Assembly: GCA_016200085.1 (NCBI GenBank)
Contig: JACQFL010000014.1
Coordinates: 1 to 64,000 of the forward strand
Reading direction: 5' to 3'
Length of the DNA: 64,000 nucleotides
Source of the DNA: Candidatus Rokuibacteriota bacterium
Lineage (GTDB): Bacteria; Methylomirabilota; Methylomirabilia; Rokubacteriales; CSP1-6
Notes under the pieces: model-generated
Database searches by the model: none
Told to the model about the DNA's origin: nothing
What the model saw: the letters and a program-made list of their open reading frames with translations, nothing else
Program-made: the position numbers and the translations under genes
Part shown: piece by piece, positions 21,316 through 30,817 of the stretch
Layout of the letters: each line of letters starts with the position of its first letter
How positions within the stretch are numbered: the first letter of the stretch is position 1

Positions 21316-22017
21316 ATGCTGAACTGGTGGCTGCCGGAGAACGTCTCCACGTACGGCAACGACATCGACTGGCTGTTCCACCTGATCTACGCGATCACCG
21401 GGATCACCGCGATCCTCGTGTTCGTGACCATGGCGTTCTTCCTGGTGAAGTACCGCGCCGGGGCGGGGCGGCCGGTGAAGTACACCCACGGCAACACCAC
21501 GCTGGAGATCGTGTGGACCGTGGTGCCCGCGCTGATCCTCGTGGTGCTCACCTTCCTCAGCGCGCCCGCGTGGTCCCGCATCAAGATGAACATCCCGGCC
21601 AGCGACCTCGAGATCCTCGTCACCGCCAAGCAGTTCAACTGGCAGGTGACCTACCCCGGCTCGGACAAGGTCTTCCTCGACGAGATGCACGTGCCCGTGA
21701 ACAAGATCGTGCGGGTCCGGCTCAAGTCCCAGGACGTGATCCACAGCTTCTTCGTGCCCCAGTTCCGCATGAAGCAGGACGCCGTGCCCGGGCGCGAGAT
21801 CCTCCAGTGGTTCGAGGTCGTCAAGCCCGGCCGGTACGAGTGGCCGTGCGCGGAGCTGTGCGGGTTCGGCCACTCGGGCATGCGCGGCTGGGTCCACGTG
21901 CACACCGCCGACGACTACAAGAAGTGGGTGGCCGAGAATCTCGCGGCCGCCGGCGCGCCGGCGGAGGAGAAGAAGGACGAGCCGAAGAAGAACGAGAAGG
22001 AGAAAGCCAAGCCATGA
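21316..22017 (+). CDS. ctaC: Cytochrome c oxidase subunit II (CuA)
   Basis: 233 residues with two N-terminal transmembrane helices and a periplasmic CuA domain. All ligands are present: H143, C178, E180, C182, H186 and M189 (CAELCGFGHSGM). There is no fused cytochrome c domain, so the electron donor must be a separate cytochrome or the cupredoxin encoded upstream. The C terminus is a charged Lys/Glu tail (EEKKDEPKKNEKEK). The stop overlaps the start of subunit I (ATGA). Confidence 0.95.
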   Translation: MLNWWLPENVSTYGNDIDWLFHLIYAITGITAILVFVTMAFFLVKYRAGAGRPVKYTHGNTTLEIVWTVVPALILVVLTFLSAPAWSRIKMNIPASDLEILVTAKQFNWQVTYPGSDKVFLDEMHVPVNKIVRVRLKSQDVIHSFFVPQFRMKQDAVPGREILQWFEVVKPGRYEWPCAELCGFGHSGMRGWVHVHTADDYKKWVAENLAAAGAPAEEKKDEPKKNEKEKAKP

Positions 22018-23765
22018 GCTCGACCACCGCGACGGCTCACGGGCACGCGACGCACGCCGGGCACCACGAGCTCGGCTTCGTCCAGACGTACATCTTCTCG
22101 CGTGACCACAAGATGATCGCCCGGCAGTTCCTCTTCCTCGGGCTGTTCATGATGATCCTCGGCGGCCTGCTCGCGCTCGTCGTGCGGTGGCAGCTGGCGT
22201 GGCCGGAGACGGCCGTCCCCGGGCTGGGCGGCATCCTGAAGGAGACGAGCGGCATCCTCGAGCCGTCGACCTACAACATGGCCTTCACCATGCACGCCAC
22301 CATCATGATCTTCTTCGTGATCATGCCGATCCTGGCCGGCTGCTTCGGCAACTTCTGCATCCCGCTCATGCTCGGGGCCCGCGACATGGCCTTCCCGGTC
22401 CTGAACATGCTGTCGATCTGGACGACCGCCTCGGCGGGGGTCATCATGCTCGTCGGCTTCTTCGTCCCCGGCGGCCACGCGGCGGCGGGCTGGACGTCGT
22501 ACGCGCCGCTGTCGGCGGTGCCCTCCTACACCGGCACGAACTGGGGCCAGAACATCTGGTGCATCTCGCTCTTCATCATGGGCATCGGCTCGATGATGGG
22601 CTCGATCAACTACGTCACGACCGTCATCAACATGCGCGCGCCGGGCATGAAGCTGTTCCGCATGCCGCTGGTGGTGTGGTCGCTCTTCATCACCGCCATC
22701 CTGCTCCTGCTCGCCATGCCCGTGCTCACCTCTGGCGTGGCCATGCTGCTCTTCGACCGGACGCTGGGCACGAGCTGGTTCCGACCCTCGGGCGGCGGCG
22801 AGCCGCTGCTCTGGCAGCACCTGTTCTGGTACTTCGGGCACCCCGAGGTCTACATCCTGATCCTGCCCGCCATGGGCATCGCCTCCGAGATCCTGCCCGT
22901 CTTCGCGCGCAAGCCGATCTTCGGCTACCACGCGATGGCGTTCTCCATGATCGGCATCGCGTTCCTGTCGTGGATCGTGTACGGCCATCACATGTTCGTG
23001 AGCGGCATGAACCCCGCCCTCGGCATGGCCTTCACGGTGACCACGATGATCATCGCGGTCCCGTCGGCCATCAAGACCTTCAACTGGCTGGGCACGCTGT
23101 GGGGCGGGAGCATCCGCTTCACGGTGCCGATGCTGAACGCGCTCGCCTTCGTGTCGATGTTCGTCATCGGCGGGCTCTCGGGCATCTTCATGGCCTCCAC
23201 GCCGGTCGACATCTTCATCCAGGACACGTACTTCATCGTCGCCCACATCCACTACGTGGTCTTCGGCGGCTCGATCTTCGGGGCCTTCGCGGCCATCTAT
23301 TACTGGTTCCCGAAGATGTTCGGCCGCATGACGAACCCGCTCCTCGGCCACCTGCACTTCTGGCCCACGTTCGTGTTCTTCAACCTCACGTTCTTCCCCA
23401 TGCACATCATCGGCGTCGGCGGTCAGATGCGCCGCATCTACAACCCCATGCAGTACGAGTTCCTGCAGCACCAGCAGCACTGGAACGTGTTCATCACCGT
23501 CAGCGCCCTCTGCCTGGGCGTCGCGCAGATCCCGTTCGTGATCAACTTCTTCTGGAGCCTGTTCGCGGGCCAGAAGGCGCCCCTGAATCCGTGGAACGCC
23601 AACACCCTCGAGTGGAGCGCGCCCTCGCCGCCCCCGCACCTCAACTGGGGCGCGACGCTGCCCACGGTGTACCGCGGCCCCTACGAGTACAACGCGCCCG
23701 AGTCGCGAGAGGACTTCCTGCCCCAGTGGCAGGCCCCCGTCCGGGCCGGAGCCCCGCGCCACTGA
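22014..23765 (+). CDS. ctaD: Cytochrome c oxidase subunit I (haem-copper, A1-type)
   Basis: 583 residues with twelve or more helices. Conserved features include H276, E278 and Y280 in GHPEVY (the A1-family signature and the His-Tyr crosslink), the HH pair in YGHHMF, the D-channel residues in GNF...ARDMAFPVLNML, and the haem ligands in AHIHYVVFGG. It reduces oxygen and pumps protons. The His-rich N terminus (HGHATHAGHHE) is notable. It starts inside the stop of ctaC and is followed by an 87-bp hairpin-bearing gap before ctaA. Confidence 0.97.
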   Translation: MSSTTATAHGHATHAGHHELGFVQTYIFSRDHKMIARQFLFLGLFMMILGGLLALVVRWQLAWPETAVPGLGGILKETSGILEPSTYNMAFTMHATIMIFFVIMPILAGCFGNFCIPLMLGARDMAFPVLNMLSIWTTASAGVIMLVGFFVPGGHAAAGWTSYAPLSAVPSYTGTNWGQNIWCISLFIMGIGSMMGSINYVTTVINMRAPGMKLFRMPLVVWSLFITAILLLLAMPVLTSGVAMLLFDRTLGTSWFRPSGGGEPLLWQHLFWYFGHPEVYILILPAMGIASEILPVFARKPIFGYHAMAFSMIGIAFLSWIVYGHHMFVSGMNPALGMAFTVTTMIIAVPSAIKTFNWLGTLWGGSIRFTVPMLNALAFVSMFVIGGLSGIFMASTPVDIFIQDTYFIVAHIHYVVFGGSIFGAFAAIYYWFPKMFGRMTNPLLGHLHFWPTFVFFNLTFFPMHIIGVGGQMRRIYNPMQYEFLQHQQHWNVFITVSALCLGVAQIPFVINFFWSLFAGQKAPLNPWNANTLEWSAPSPPPHLNWGATLPTVYRGPYEYNAPESREDFLPQWQAPVRAGAPRH

Positions 23766-23812
23766 ACGGGTGAACATGCGCGCGTCTTTCAGCAACCGGC
23801 AACCGATCAACG

Positions 23813-23842
23813 TCGGGGGGAGCGATCGCCGCTCCTCCCCGA
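23813..23842 (+). other. Intergenic GC-rich hairpin between ctaD and ctaA
   Basis: TCGGGGGGAGCG (23813-23824) pairs with CGCTCCTCCCCGA (23830-23842) around a five-base loop with one bulged T. There is no following T run, so it is not a classical terminator. It may protect the 3' end of the ctaD message or partly block the ctaA ribosome site, which lies at once downstream. The same 12-nt left arm occurs in the hairpin at 36854-36886. Confidence 0.4.
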
Positions 23843-23852
23843 AGGGCGGTGA

Positions 23853-24731
23853 GTGCTAATCCTGGCCCAGGCGCTCGCGCTCGTGACCCTGGCGGCCACG
23901 TTCGCGCTCATCCTGCTCGGCGGGCTGGTGACGAACACGGGGGCGGCCCTGGCCGTCCCCGACTGGCCGACGACGTACGGCTACAACATGTTCCTCTATC
24001 CGTGGTCGCGGATGATCGGCGGGATCTTCTACGAGCACAGCCACCGGCTGGTCGGCGCCGTGGTGGGCGTGCTGACGGTGACGCTCGCCGCGAGCCTCTG
24101 GCGCGCGGGCGGCCGGCTGCGCGGGCTCGGCGTCGTCGCGGTGGCCGCCGTGGCCGTGCAGGGGCTCCTGGGCGGCCTGCGCGTCGTGCTCCAGAAGGAC
24201 ACGGTGGCCATCGTCCACGGCTGCCTGGCCCAGGCCTTCTTCGCGCTCCTCGTCGTCATCGCGCTCTCGACCTCGCGCGCGGCGGCGCGTCCGGCCGCGG
24301 CCGTGGCTCCGGCCACGCGGGCGATGGCGCTGGCCGCCGTCGCCCTCGTGTACGCCCAGATCGTCCTCGGTGCGCTGCTGACCCACGCAGGCTGGCTCTG
24401 GCTGCACCTCGGCGGCGCGCTGGCCGTCTTCGCGGTGCTGCCGGTGGTCACCGCGCGCCTGCGCCGCGGCGGGGACCCGGTGGCGGCGCCGGCCGCCCGC
24501 GCGCTGCTCGTCCTCCTCGGCGTGCAGCTGCTCCTCGGCGCCGGCGCCTACCTCGCCCGCTTCACGCCGGTCGCCCTGCCGGGCGAGCAGGTCACCGGGC
24601 TCGCGCTGCCGGTCGCGCACCGGCTCACGGCGAGCCTGATCCTCGGGGCCGCGACCGTGCTCGCCCTCCGGACGGCGGCGGCCCCCACGCCGCGCCCCGT
24701 CGCACCCGTCCTCGCCGGAGCGGGCCGGTGA
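23853..24731 (+). CDS. ctaA: Haem A synthase (CtaA/COX15 family)
   Basis: 292 residues with eight predicted helices in two four-helix halves. The conserved first-half elements include NTGAALAVPDWPTTYG and the histidine-bearing EHSHRLVGAVVG, with further haem-ligand histidines in AIVHGCLAQ and second-half VAHRLTASL. It oxidises the haem O methyl group to make haem A for subunit I. The GTG start follows a GAAGGGCGGTGA region, and the stop overlaps the GTG start of the haem O synthase gene. Confidence 0.92.
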   Translation: MLILAQALALVTLAATFALILLGGLVTNTGAALAVPDWPTTYGYNMFLYPWSRMIGGIFYEHSHRLVGAVVGVLTVTLAASLWRAGGRLRGLGVVAVAAVAVQGLLGGLRVVLQKDTVAIVHGCLAQAFFALLVVIALSTSRAAARPAAAVAPATRAMALAAVALVYAQIVLGALLTHAGWLWLHLGGALAVFAVLPVVTARLRRGGDPVAAPAARALLVLLGVQLLLGAGAYLARFTPVALPGEQVTGLALPVAHRLTASLILGAATVLALRTAAAPTPRPVAPVLAGAGR

Positions 24732-25639
24732 GCCGTCCCGGCCAGGTCCTCGTCGCCGCCGTCGAGCGGGAGCGCCGCCAGGTGCTCGTCGATCTGGTCG
24801 CGCTCACCAAGCCGCGGGTCGTGGTGATGGTGCTGGTCACGACCCTGGTGGGCTACCACGCGGGGCTCACGGGCCCGGCGGACTGGGTGCGCGTGGTGCA
24901 CCTCGTGCTCGGCACGCTCCTGGCCGCCGCCGGCACGCTGGCGCTCAATCAGTACTTGGAGCGCGAGGTCGACGGCCTGATGGAGCGCACGCGGACGCGG
25001 CCGCTGCCCGACGGACGGCTGCAGCCGCTCGAGGCGCTGCTCTTCGGCGCGACCCTCGCGCTCGCCGGCGTGGCCTACCTCGCGGCCTTCGTCACCCTGG
25101 GCTCCGCCGCGGTCACCGGCGTCATCGCGGCGCTCTACCTCTTCGCCTACACGCCGCTCAAGGTGCGCACGCCGCTGTGCACGATCGTGGGCGCGGTGCC
25201 GGGCGCGCTGCCGCCCGTGGCCGGCTGGGTCGCGGGGCGCGAGGACGTCGGCGTGGGCGCCTGGGTGCTCTTCGGCATCATGTTCCTGTGGCAGCTGCCG
25301 CACACGCTCGCCATCGCGCGGCTCTATCGCGACGACTACGCGCGGGCCGGCGTGCGCGTGCTGCCGGTCCTCGATGGCGAGGACGGCCGGAGCACCGAGC
25401 GCCAGATCGTCGGCGCCTGCGCAGCCCTGCTCGCGGTCAGCCTGCTGCCGACGCTGATCGGGCTCGCGGGCCCGGTCTACTTCGTGGGCGCGCTCGTGCT
25501 CGGGATCGGGCTCCTTGCCCTGGGCGCCCGTCAGGCCGTCGCGCCCTCGGGGGCGACCGCCCGGCGCCTCATGTTCGCCTCGCTCCTCTACCTGCCGGCG
25601 CTCCTCGCGCTCCTCGCGCTCGACAAGGTCCGGGGATGA
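24728..25639 (+). CDS. ctaB: Protohaem IX farnesyltransferase (haem O synthase)
   Basis: 303 residues of the UbiA prenyltransferase superfamily. The farnesyl-diphosphate binding site NQYLEREVDGLMERTRTRP and the second aspartate-rich loop (YRDDYARAGVRVLPV) are both present, with about eight transmembrane helices. It makes haem O, the substrate for CtaA. Start and stop both overlap neighbours (GTGA with ctaA, ATGATG with the small gene downstream), so this is a coupled haem A assembly line within the oxidase operon. Confidence 0.95.
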   Translation: MSRPGQVLVAAVERERRQVLVDLVALTKPRVVVMVLVTTLVGYHAGLTGPADWVRVVHLVLGTLLAAAGTLALNQYLEREVDGLMERTRTRPLPDGRLQPLEALLFGATLALAGVAYLAAFVTLGSAAVTGVIAALYLFAYTPLKVRTPLCTIVGAVPGALPPVAGWVAGREDVGVGAWVLFGIMFLWQLPHTLAIARLYRDDYARAGVRVLPVLDGEDGRSTERQIVGACAALLAVSLLPTLIGLAGPVYFVGALVLGIGLLALGARQAVAPSGATARRLMFASLLYLPALLALLALDKVRG

Positions 25640-25758
25640 TGGAAGGACGGGCCGTGCCGGACGACTCCCCCGAGAGCAAGCGTCGGACGCTGCTCGTGCT
25701 GCTCGGCGTGATCGCCACGCTCCTGGTGGCGGGCTTCCTCGTGGGGATCCGCTGGTGA
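25636..25758 (+). CDS. Small single-helix membrane protein in the oxidase operon
   Basis: 40 residues: a short charged N terminus (DDSPESKRRT) followed by one hydrophobic helix (LLVLLGVIATLLVAGFLVG). The ATG overlaps the ctaB stop and its own stop overlaps the GTG of the next gene, the arrangement of a genuine translated gene. Small one-helix proteins are common accessory subunits of haem-copper oxidases. No family is recognised; a role in oxidase assembly or stability is inference from position. Confidence 0.6.
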   Translation: MMEGRAVPDDSPESKRRTLLVLLGVIATLLVAGFLVGIRW

Positions 25759-26426
25759 GCCCGACCCTGCTCGAGGCGCCGCCGGCCGGGGTCCGCGCCA
25801 ACGGCCGCACGCCGCCACCGGCCCGGCCGACCGGCGGCGGCGACGACCACGAGGGCGAGCCGGGGCCGCGGCGCCCGGTGATGGCCAACGCGCAGCTGGC
25901 GACGATGTTCGTGATCGCGGCGGAGACGATGTTCTTCGCGGGCCTGATCTTCTCGTTCCTCATCCTGCGCGTGGGAGCCGCGGTGTGGCCGCCGCCGCTG
26001 CAGCCCCGGCTGCCGCTCGGGATGACCGCGGTCAACACCCTGGTGCTCCTCGCCTCCAGCGCCGTCATGGTCCGGGCCGTCCGGGCCCTCGGCGCCGGCG
26101 ATCGCGCGGCGGTGCTCGCACGGCTGGGCGGTGCGGCGGGTCTGGGGGCGCTGTTCCTCACCGTCCAGGGCTTCGAGTGGGCGCGCCTGATCCGCTTCGG
26201 GCTGACGGTGTCGTCGGGGGCCTACGGCGCCACCTTCTACACGCTGATCGGCGCGCACGCGGCCCACGTGGGCTTCGCCCTGACCTGGCTGGCGGTGGCG
26301 TGGATCCTCGCGGCGCGCGGGCGGGTGGATGCGCGGCAGCCCGCCGCGCTCAAGGCGTGCGCGATGTACTGGCACTTCGTCGTCGCCCTCTGGCCCGTGA
26401 TCTGGGTTTCCGTGTACCTGGTGTGA
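25755..26426 (+). CDS. Cytochrome c oxidase subunit III-like protein (first copy)
   Basis: 223 residues with a Pro/Gly-rich cytosolic N terminus (about 45 residues) and five predicted helices. Subunit III landmarks are visible: ETMFFAGLIFSF, QGFEWARLI, and the GAHAAHVGFAL and YWHFVVALWPVIWVSVY end. Subunit III stabilises the oxidase and its proton uptake. A second subunit III-like gene follows at 26704; five-helix forms like these occur in caa3/aa3 oxidases of uncultured bacteria. The GTG start overlaps the previous stop. Confidence 0.88.
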   Translation: MSPTLLEAPPAGVRANGRTPPPARPTGGGDDHEGEPGPRRPVMANAQLATMFVIAAETMFFAGLIFSFLILRVGAAVWPPPLQPRLPLGMTAVNTLVLLASSAVMVRAVRALGAGDRAAVLARLGGAAGLGALFLTVQGFEWARLIRFGLTVSSGAYGATFYTLIGAHAAHVGFALTWLAVAWILAARGRVDARQPAALKACAMYWHFVVALWPVIWVSVYLV

Positions 26427-26440
26427 AGGAGCCTGGTGTG

Positions 26441-26703
26441 ATGAAGAGCCACCTGATCGCTCGGATGCTGAGCCCGCTCGCCGCCTCGGTGGTCTCGGTC
26501 CTGCTCGCCGGCGGTCACGGCACGGCGTGGGCGTGCGCCACCTGTATCGCGTCGGCGTACGGAGACCGCACGTTCAACTGGGCCATGATCGGGCTGATCC
26601 TGATGCCGTTCGCGGTGGGCGGCGTGCTCGCCGGCGTCCTGTGGACGCGGCAGCGCCGCGCCCGCCACCATGGGGTCCAATCCGTCTCAATCGAGGAGAG
26701 CGC

Positions 26704-26707
<4 letters not shown>
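26441..26707 (+). CDS. Small membrane protein with CxxC motif, oxidase-associated
   Basis: 88 residues. An N-terminal signal-like helix ends at a CATC motif (HGTAWACATCIASAYGDRTF), followed by one further helix (AMIGLILMPFAVGGVLAGVLW) and a basic tail. It lies between the two subunit III genes and its stop overlaps the next ATG. The periplasm-facing cysteine pair could bind copper or haem or act in thiol chemistry during oxidase assembly; that is inference, as the family is not characterised to my knowledge. Confidence 0.7.
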
Positions 26708-27321
<614 letters not shown>

Positions 27322-27330
27322 GAGGGGGCG

Positions 27331-27681
27331 ATGGCGGGCTCCGAGCACAAGCATCCCAACTACATGGCGATCTTCTGGTACCTGGCGGTCCTCACCGTCC
27401 TGGAGATCGGGGTCGTGTTCCTCCCGCACTACGTTCCCGGCATCGGCAAGATGACGGTGGGGGTGCTGCTGTGCGGCTTCGCGATCGCCAAGGCGGCGCT
27501 GGTTGCCATGTACTTCATGCACCTGAAGTTCGAGGCGCGCACCCTCGGGCTCGTGGCGCTCACGCCGCTGGCCATCGCGACGCTGCTCGTGTTCATCCTG
27601 CTCCCGGACGGCTTCGCCGTCGCCCACAAGACGCAGCGGGACGCGGGAGCGGTGACGGCGCCGGCGCCGGCCAAGCACTAA
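27331..27681 (+). CDS. ctaF: Cytochrome c oxidase subunit IV, prokaryotic type
   Basis: 116 residues with three predicted helices. It matches the COX4_pro family: HPNYMAIFWYLAVLTVLEIG at the start and KAALVAMYFMHLKFE in the middle. Subunit IV is a small structural subunit of bacterial haem-copper oxidases. An AGGAGG ribosome site lies just upstream and the gene follows subunit III after nine bases. Confidence 0.92.
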   Translation: MAGSEHKHPNYMAIFWYLAVLTVLEIGVVFLPHYVPGIGKMTVGVLLCGFAIAKAALVAMYFMHLKFEARTLGLVALTPLAIATLLVFILLPDGFAVAHKTQRDAGAVTAPAPAKH

Positions 27682-27694
27682 GTGACCCTCCGCC

Positions 27695-28135
27695 ATGCCG
27701 CTGGAGCCGGCGCGCGGACGCGCGGCGCGGATCGCGGGCCGGGCGCTGTCCCTGCGCTGTCCGCGCTGCGGGGCCACCCCGCTCTTCCGGCAGTACGAGC
27801 CGACGAACGACGGAGCGGCCGCAGGCACGAGCGCTCCGCGGCGAGCGGTGACATGGTTCTCGAGCTGGTTCCGGATGCATCCGTCCTGCGCGCTGTGCGG
27901 GCTGGTGTTCGAGCGTGCGCCGGGGTACTGGATCGGGGCGATCTACGTGAACTACGGGGTCACCACGGTGATCGCGATCGGGGGTTACTTCACGCTCTGG
28001 CGGCTCGCCTCGCCGTCGACGGCCGCGCAGCTGGCCGTGTGGGTGCCATTCGTGATCGTGTTCCCCCTCTGGTTCTTCCGCTACAGCCGGAGCCTCTGGC
28101 TGGCCGTCGAGTACTTCGTCAATCCCGAGCCCTGA
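27695..28135 (+). CDS. DUF983 membrane protein with zinc-ribbon cysteines
   Basis: 146 residues of the DUF983 family. An N-terminal CPRCGATPLF is followed by a second cysteine pair (CALCGLVFERAPGYWIGAIYVNYG), probably one metal site, and then two transmembrane helices. DUF983 genes are repeatedly found beside cytochrome oxidase assembly genes in proteobacteria, but the function is unknown. Its position here, after subunit IV, supports a role in oxidase or haem handling. Confidence 0.85.
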   Translation: MPLEPARGRAARIAGRALSLRCPRCGATPLFRQYEPTNDGAAAGTSAPRRAVTWFSSWFRMHPSCALCGLVFERAPGYWIGAIYVNYGVTTVIAIGGYFTLWRLASPSTAAQLAVWVPFVIVFPLWFFRYSRSLWLAVEYFVNPEP

Positions 28136-28143
28136 GGCGGCTC

Positions 28144-28881
28144 GTGGGCGCCCTGCTCTCCGTCGTGGCGCTGCCGGCCGGGGCGGGCGCCTACGAGGTC
28201 GCGAGCGTCGCCGACGGCGGCAGCCTGAGCGGGGTGGTGCGGTTCGCCGCGCCGCCCCCGCGCCTGCCCCAGATGCCGGCGGCGCGCGGTGTCGAGGCGT
28301 GCGACGAGGCGAGGCAGGCCGAGGCGCTGGTGCTGGGCCCCGGGGGCGGCGTGCGCGGCGGCGTGGTCCTCGTCGAGGGCGTGGCGCGCGGCAAGAAGCC
28401 GGGCGGGGAGGCGGTCCTCGACGCCCAGCGCTGCGTCTTCGTCGCCCACGTGACGGCGACGACGGCGGGCGCCCGGATGCTGGTCAAGAACGGCGACGCT
28501 GTGCTCCACCACCCGCGCGGCCTGGCCGGTCGGACGACCGTCTTCGACCTCGCCCTGCCTCACCGCCACGACACCATCGACGTCGGCCGGCGACTCACCC
28601 GGCCGGGGGTGGTGCGGGTGCTCTGCGGGGCTCATCCGCACATGAGCGCCTGGCTCGTCGTGCACGACAGCCCCTACGTCGCGGTCACCGACGAGCGTGG
28701 CGCGTACACCATCGACGGCATCCCGCCGGGCCGCTACCGCGTCACCCTCTGGCACGAGGGTTACCGCGCGCGCGGCGCCGACCGGGAAGGCCGCCCGCGC
28801 TGGGAGGAGCCGCGCACGGTCACGCGCGCGGTCACCATCGCGCCCCACGGCAGCGCGCGGCTCGATTTCGAGTTGAGGTAG
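28144..28881 (+). CDS. Second cupredoxin with carboxypeptidase-regulatory-like domain
   Basis: 245 residues, paralogous to the protein at 20586-21284 but with low identity. Candidate copper ligands are kept at equivalent places: H122 (AVLHHP), C161, H164 and M167 (CGAHPHM). The C-terminal VAVTDERGAYTIDGIPPGRYRVTLWHEG matches the same beta-sandwich. A GTG eight bases after the DUF983 stop gives a short signal sequence (LLSVVALPAGAGA). It closes the oxidase gene block and may be an alternative carrier or a copper-delivery protein. Confidence 0.8.
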   Translation: MGALLSVVALPAGAGAYEVASVADGGSLSGVVRFAAPPPRLPQMPAARGVEACDEARQAEALVLGPGGGVRGGVVLVEGVARGKKPGGEAVLDAQRCVFVAHVTATTAGARMLVKNGDAVLHHPRGLAGRTTVFDLALPHRHDTIDVGRRLTRPGVVRVLCGAHPHMSAWLVVHDSPYVAVTDERGAYTIDGIPPGRYRVTLWHEGYRARGADREGRPRWEEPRTVTRAVTIAPHGSARLDFELR

Positions 28882-28896
28882 CGGAGGGGGGAGCGC

Positions 28897-30804
28897 ATGT
28901 TCAAGCACATCTACGTGCCGGTCGACAACTCGGACTACTCGAACCGGGCCATCGACCTCGCCGTCGAGCTGGGCCGGGCCGGGGGCGCCAGGCTCACGGG
29001 CTGTCACGTGTACGCCGCGCGGCTGCACGACTACCGGTTCAAGCAGATGGAGTACACGCTGCCCGAGGAGTACAAGGACGAGAACGAGCTTGAGCGGCAA
29101 CGGAAGATCCACGACTCCCTCATCGCCATGGGCCTGCAGCTCATCTCCGACTCCTACCTCGACGTCATGGAGAAGAAGGCGGCGGAGGCGGGACTGCCCT
29201 TCGAGCGCCGGATGATGGACGGCAAGCACTACAAGGCCCTCATCGACGACGTGCTCGCCTCCGACGCCGACCTCGTGGTCATGGGCGCGCTCGGGATGGG
29301 GGCGGTCAAGGACAGCCAGCTCGGCTCCGTCACCGAGCGCTTCGTGCGCAAGGTGGCGCGCGACACCCTGATCGTGCGCAACAGCGACGGGTTGAAGGAC
29401 CAGCAGGGCGCCATCGTGGTGTGCCTGGACGGCTCGCCGCAGTCCTTCAATGGCCTCAAGCTGGGCATCGCGCTCTCCAGGGCGCTGCACCGGCCCGTGC
29501 ACGCCGTCGCCGTGTACGACCCCTATCTGCACTACGCGATGTTCAACGGCATCGTGGGCGTGCTGAATGAAAAAGCATCCAAGATATTTCGGTTCAAAGA
29601 ACAGGAGCAGCTGCACGAGGAGATCATCGATACCGGCCTGGCCAAGATCTACCAGTCGCACCTCGAGATCGGCCGCAAGCTCGCCGCCGAGGACGGCGTG
29701 GACCTCGCGATCACCCTGCTGGACGGCAAGTGCTTCGAGAAGATCCTCACCTTCGCCCGCAAGGAGCAGCCGTGGCTCCTGATCCTCGGGCGCATCGGCG
29801 TGCACTCCGAGGAGGGCGAGGTCGACCTCGGCTCCAACACCGAGAACCTCATGCGGCTGGCGCCGTGCAACGTGCTCCTCACCGGCGGCGCCTTCTACCC
29901 GCCGCTCGACGTCAAGGCCGAGGAGATCATCTCGTGGACGGAGGAGGCCGAGGCGCGGATGGAGCGCGTGCCGCCCCAGGTCAAGGGGGTCGCGCGCACC
30001 GCGCTGCTGCGCTACGCCATCGAGCAGGGTCACACCGTCATCACCAACAAGGTCATCGACGAGGCCATGGCCATCTTCATGCCCACCCGCATGGCCGAGA
30101 AGATGCAGATCATGGCCGAGGACCTCGCGGTGGCCAAGCTGCGCGCCGAGAGCCAGGCCGCGACCGCCATTTGCTCGGTGTGCGGCTACACCGTCAGGGG
30201 CCCGAACCCCGTGGTGACGTGCCCCGTCTGCCGCGCCGAGGCCGACCGGTTCCAGATCATCTCCAGGGACGTCGTCGAGGCCATCGCCAGGCAGGAGGGC
30301 GGCATCGAGGAGGAAGAGTCGATGCCCGGCGTCACCGTCAAGTGGTCGGCCGACGCCCGTGACGCGCTCCGCGAGGTGACCGACGCCTACCTGCGCCGCC
30401 GGGCCAAGGCGCGCATCGAGAAGTACGCGCGCTCCCGCAAGATCGCCGTCATCACCTGCCCGCTTGCCCTGCCCATGATCGAGGAGACGGTGGGGCGCGA
30501 GAAGCTGGGCGCAGGCTGGGACACCCTGCTCGCGAAGACGAAGTTCGAGCCGGCCGAGGCGCCCGTGGCCACGACCGCCGCCAACGGCTCGGCGTTCACC
30601 TGGACCGAGGACGCGACGGCGCGCCTCGACCGCGTGCCCGCCGGCTTCATGCGCGACATGACGCGCGAGGAGGTCGAGAAGGTCGCGACGGCCAAGGGCG
30701 TCACCGCGATCGACCTCGCGCTCTGCGAGGAAGGCATCGGCCACGCGCGCGAGACGATGAACGAGGTCATTGCCGGGTACGTGTCGGCCAAGAAGCCACG
30801 GTAG
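28897..30804 (+). CDS. Fusion: two universal stress domains, three PCP_red domains and a zinc ribbon
   Basis: 635 residues. Two UspA-type domains (about 1-165 and 170-335) are followed by a PCP_red helical domain from W347 (WTEEAEARMERVP), a zinc-ribbon/rubredoxin-like unit near 425-450 (CSVCG...CPVC), a second PCP_red-like segment from W483 and a third from W569 (WTEDATARLDRVPAGFMR). PCP_red is the C-terminal domain of the protochlorophyllide reductase BchB subunit and is found in non-photosynthetic bacteria without known function. A strong GGAGGGGGGAG ribosome site precedes the ATG. The next gene also carries PCP_red, so the two probably act together. Confidence 0.85.
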   Translation: MFKHIYVPVDNSDYSNRAIDLAVELGRAGGARLTGCHVYAARLHDYRFKQMEYTLPEEYKDENELERQRKIHDSLIAMGLQLISDSYLDVMEKKAAEAGLPFERRMMDGKHYKALIDDVLASDADLVVMGALGMGAVKDSQLGSVTERFVRKVARDTLIVRNSDGLKDQQGAIVVCLDGSPQSFNGLKLGIALSRALHRPVHAVAVYDPYLHYAMFNGIVGVLNEKASKIFRFKEQEQLHEEIIDTGLAKIYQSHLEIGRKLAAEDGVDLAITLLDGKCFEKILTFARKEQPWLLILGRIGVHSEEGEVDLGSNTENLMRLAPCNVLLTGGAFYPPLDVKAEEIISWTEEAEARMERVPPQVKGVARTALLRYAIEQGHTVITNKVIDEAMAIFMPTRMAEKMQIMAEDLAVAKLRAESQAATAICSVCGYTVRGPNPVVTCPVCRAEADRFQIISRDVVEAIARQEGGIEEEESMPGVTVKWSADARDALREVTDAYLRRRAKARIEKYARSRKIAVITCPLALPMIEETVGREKLGAGWDTLLAKTKFEPAEAPVATTAANGSAFTWTEDATARLDRVPAGFMRDMTREEVEKVATAKGVTAIDLALCEEGIGHARETMNEVIAGYVSAKKPR

Positions 30805-30817
30805 GCGGTACGGGGCG

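Noticed and set aside
21915..23810. Long minus-strand frame opposite the oxidase subunit I gene
   Set aside because: The plus strand encodes all conserved residues of subunit I; the minus frame has only low-complexity charged sequence.
23776..23859. 27-codon frame between ctaD and ctaA
   Set aside because: No ribosome site, and it only reads through the intergenic hairpin into the ctaA start; probably chance.
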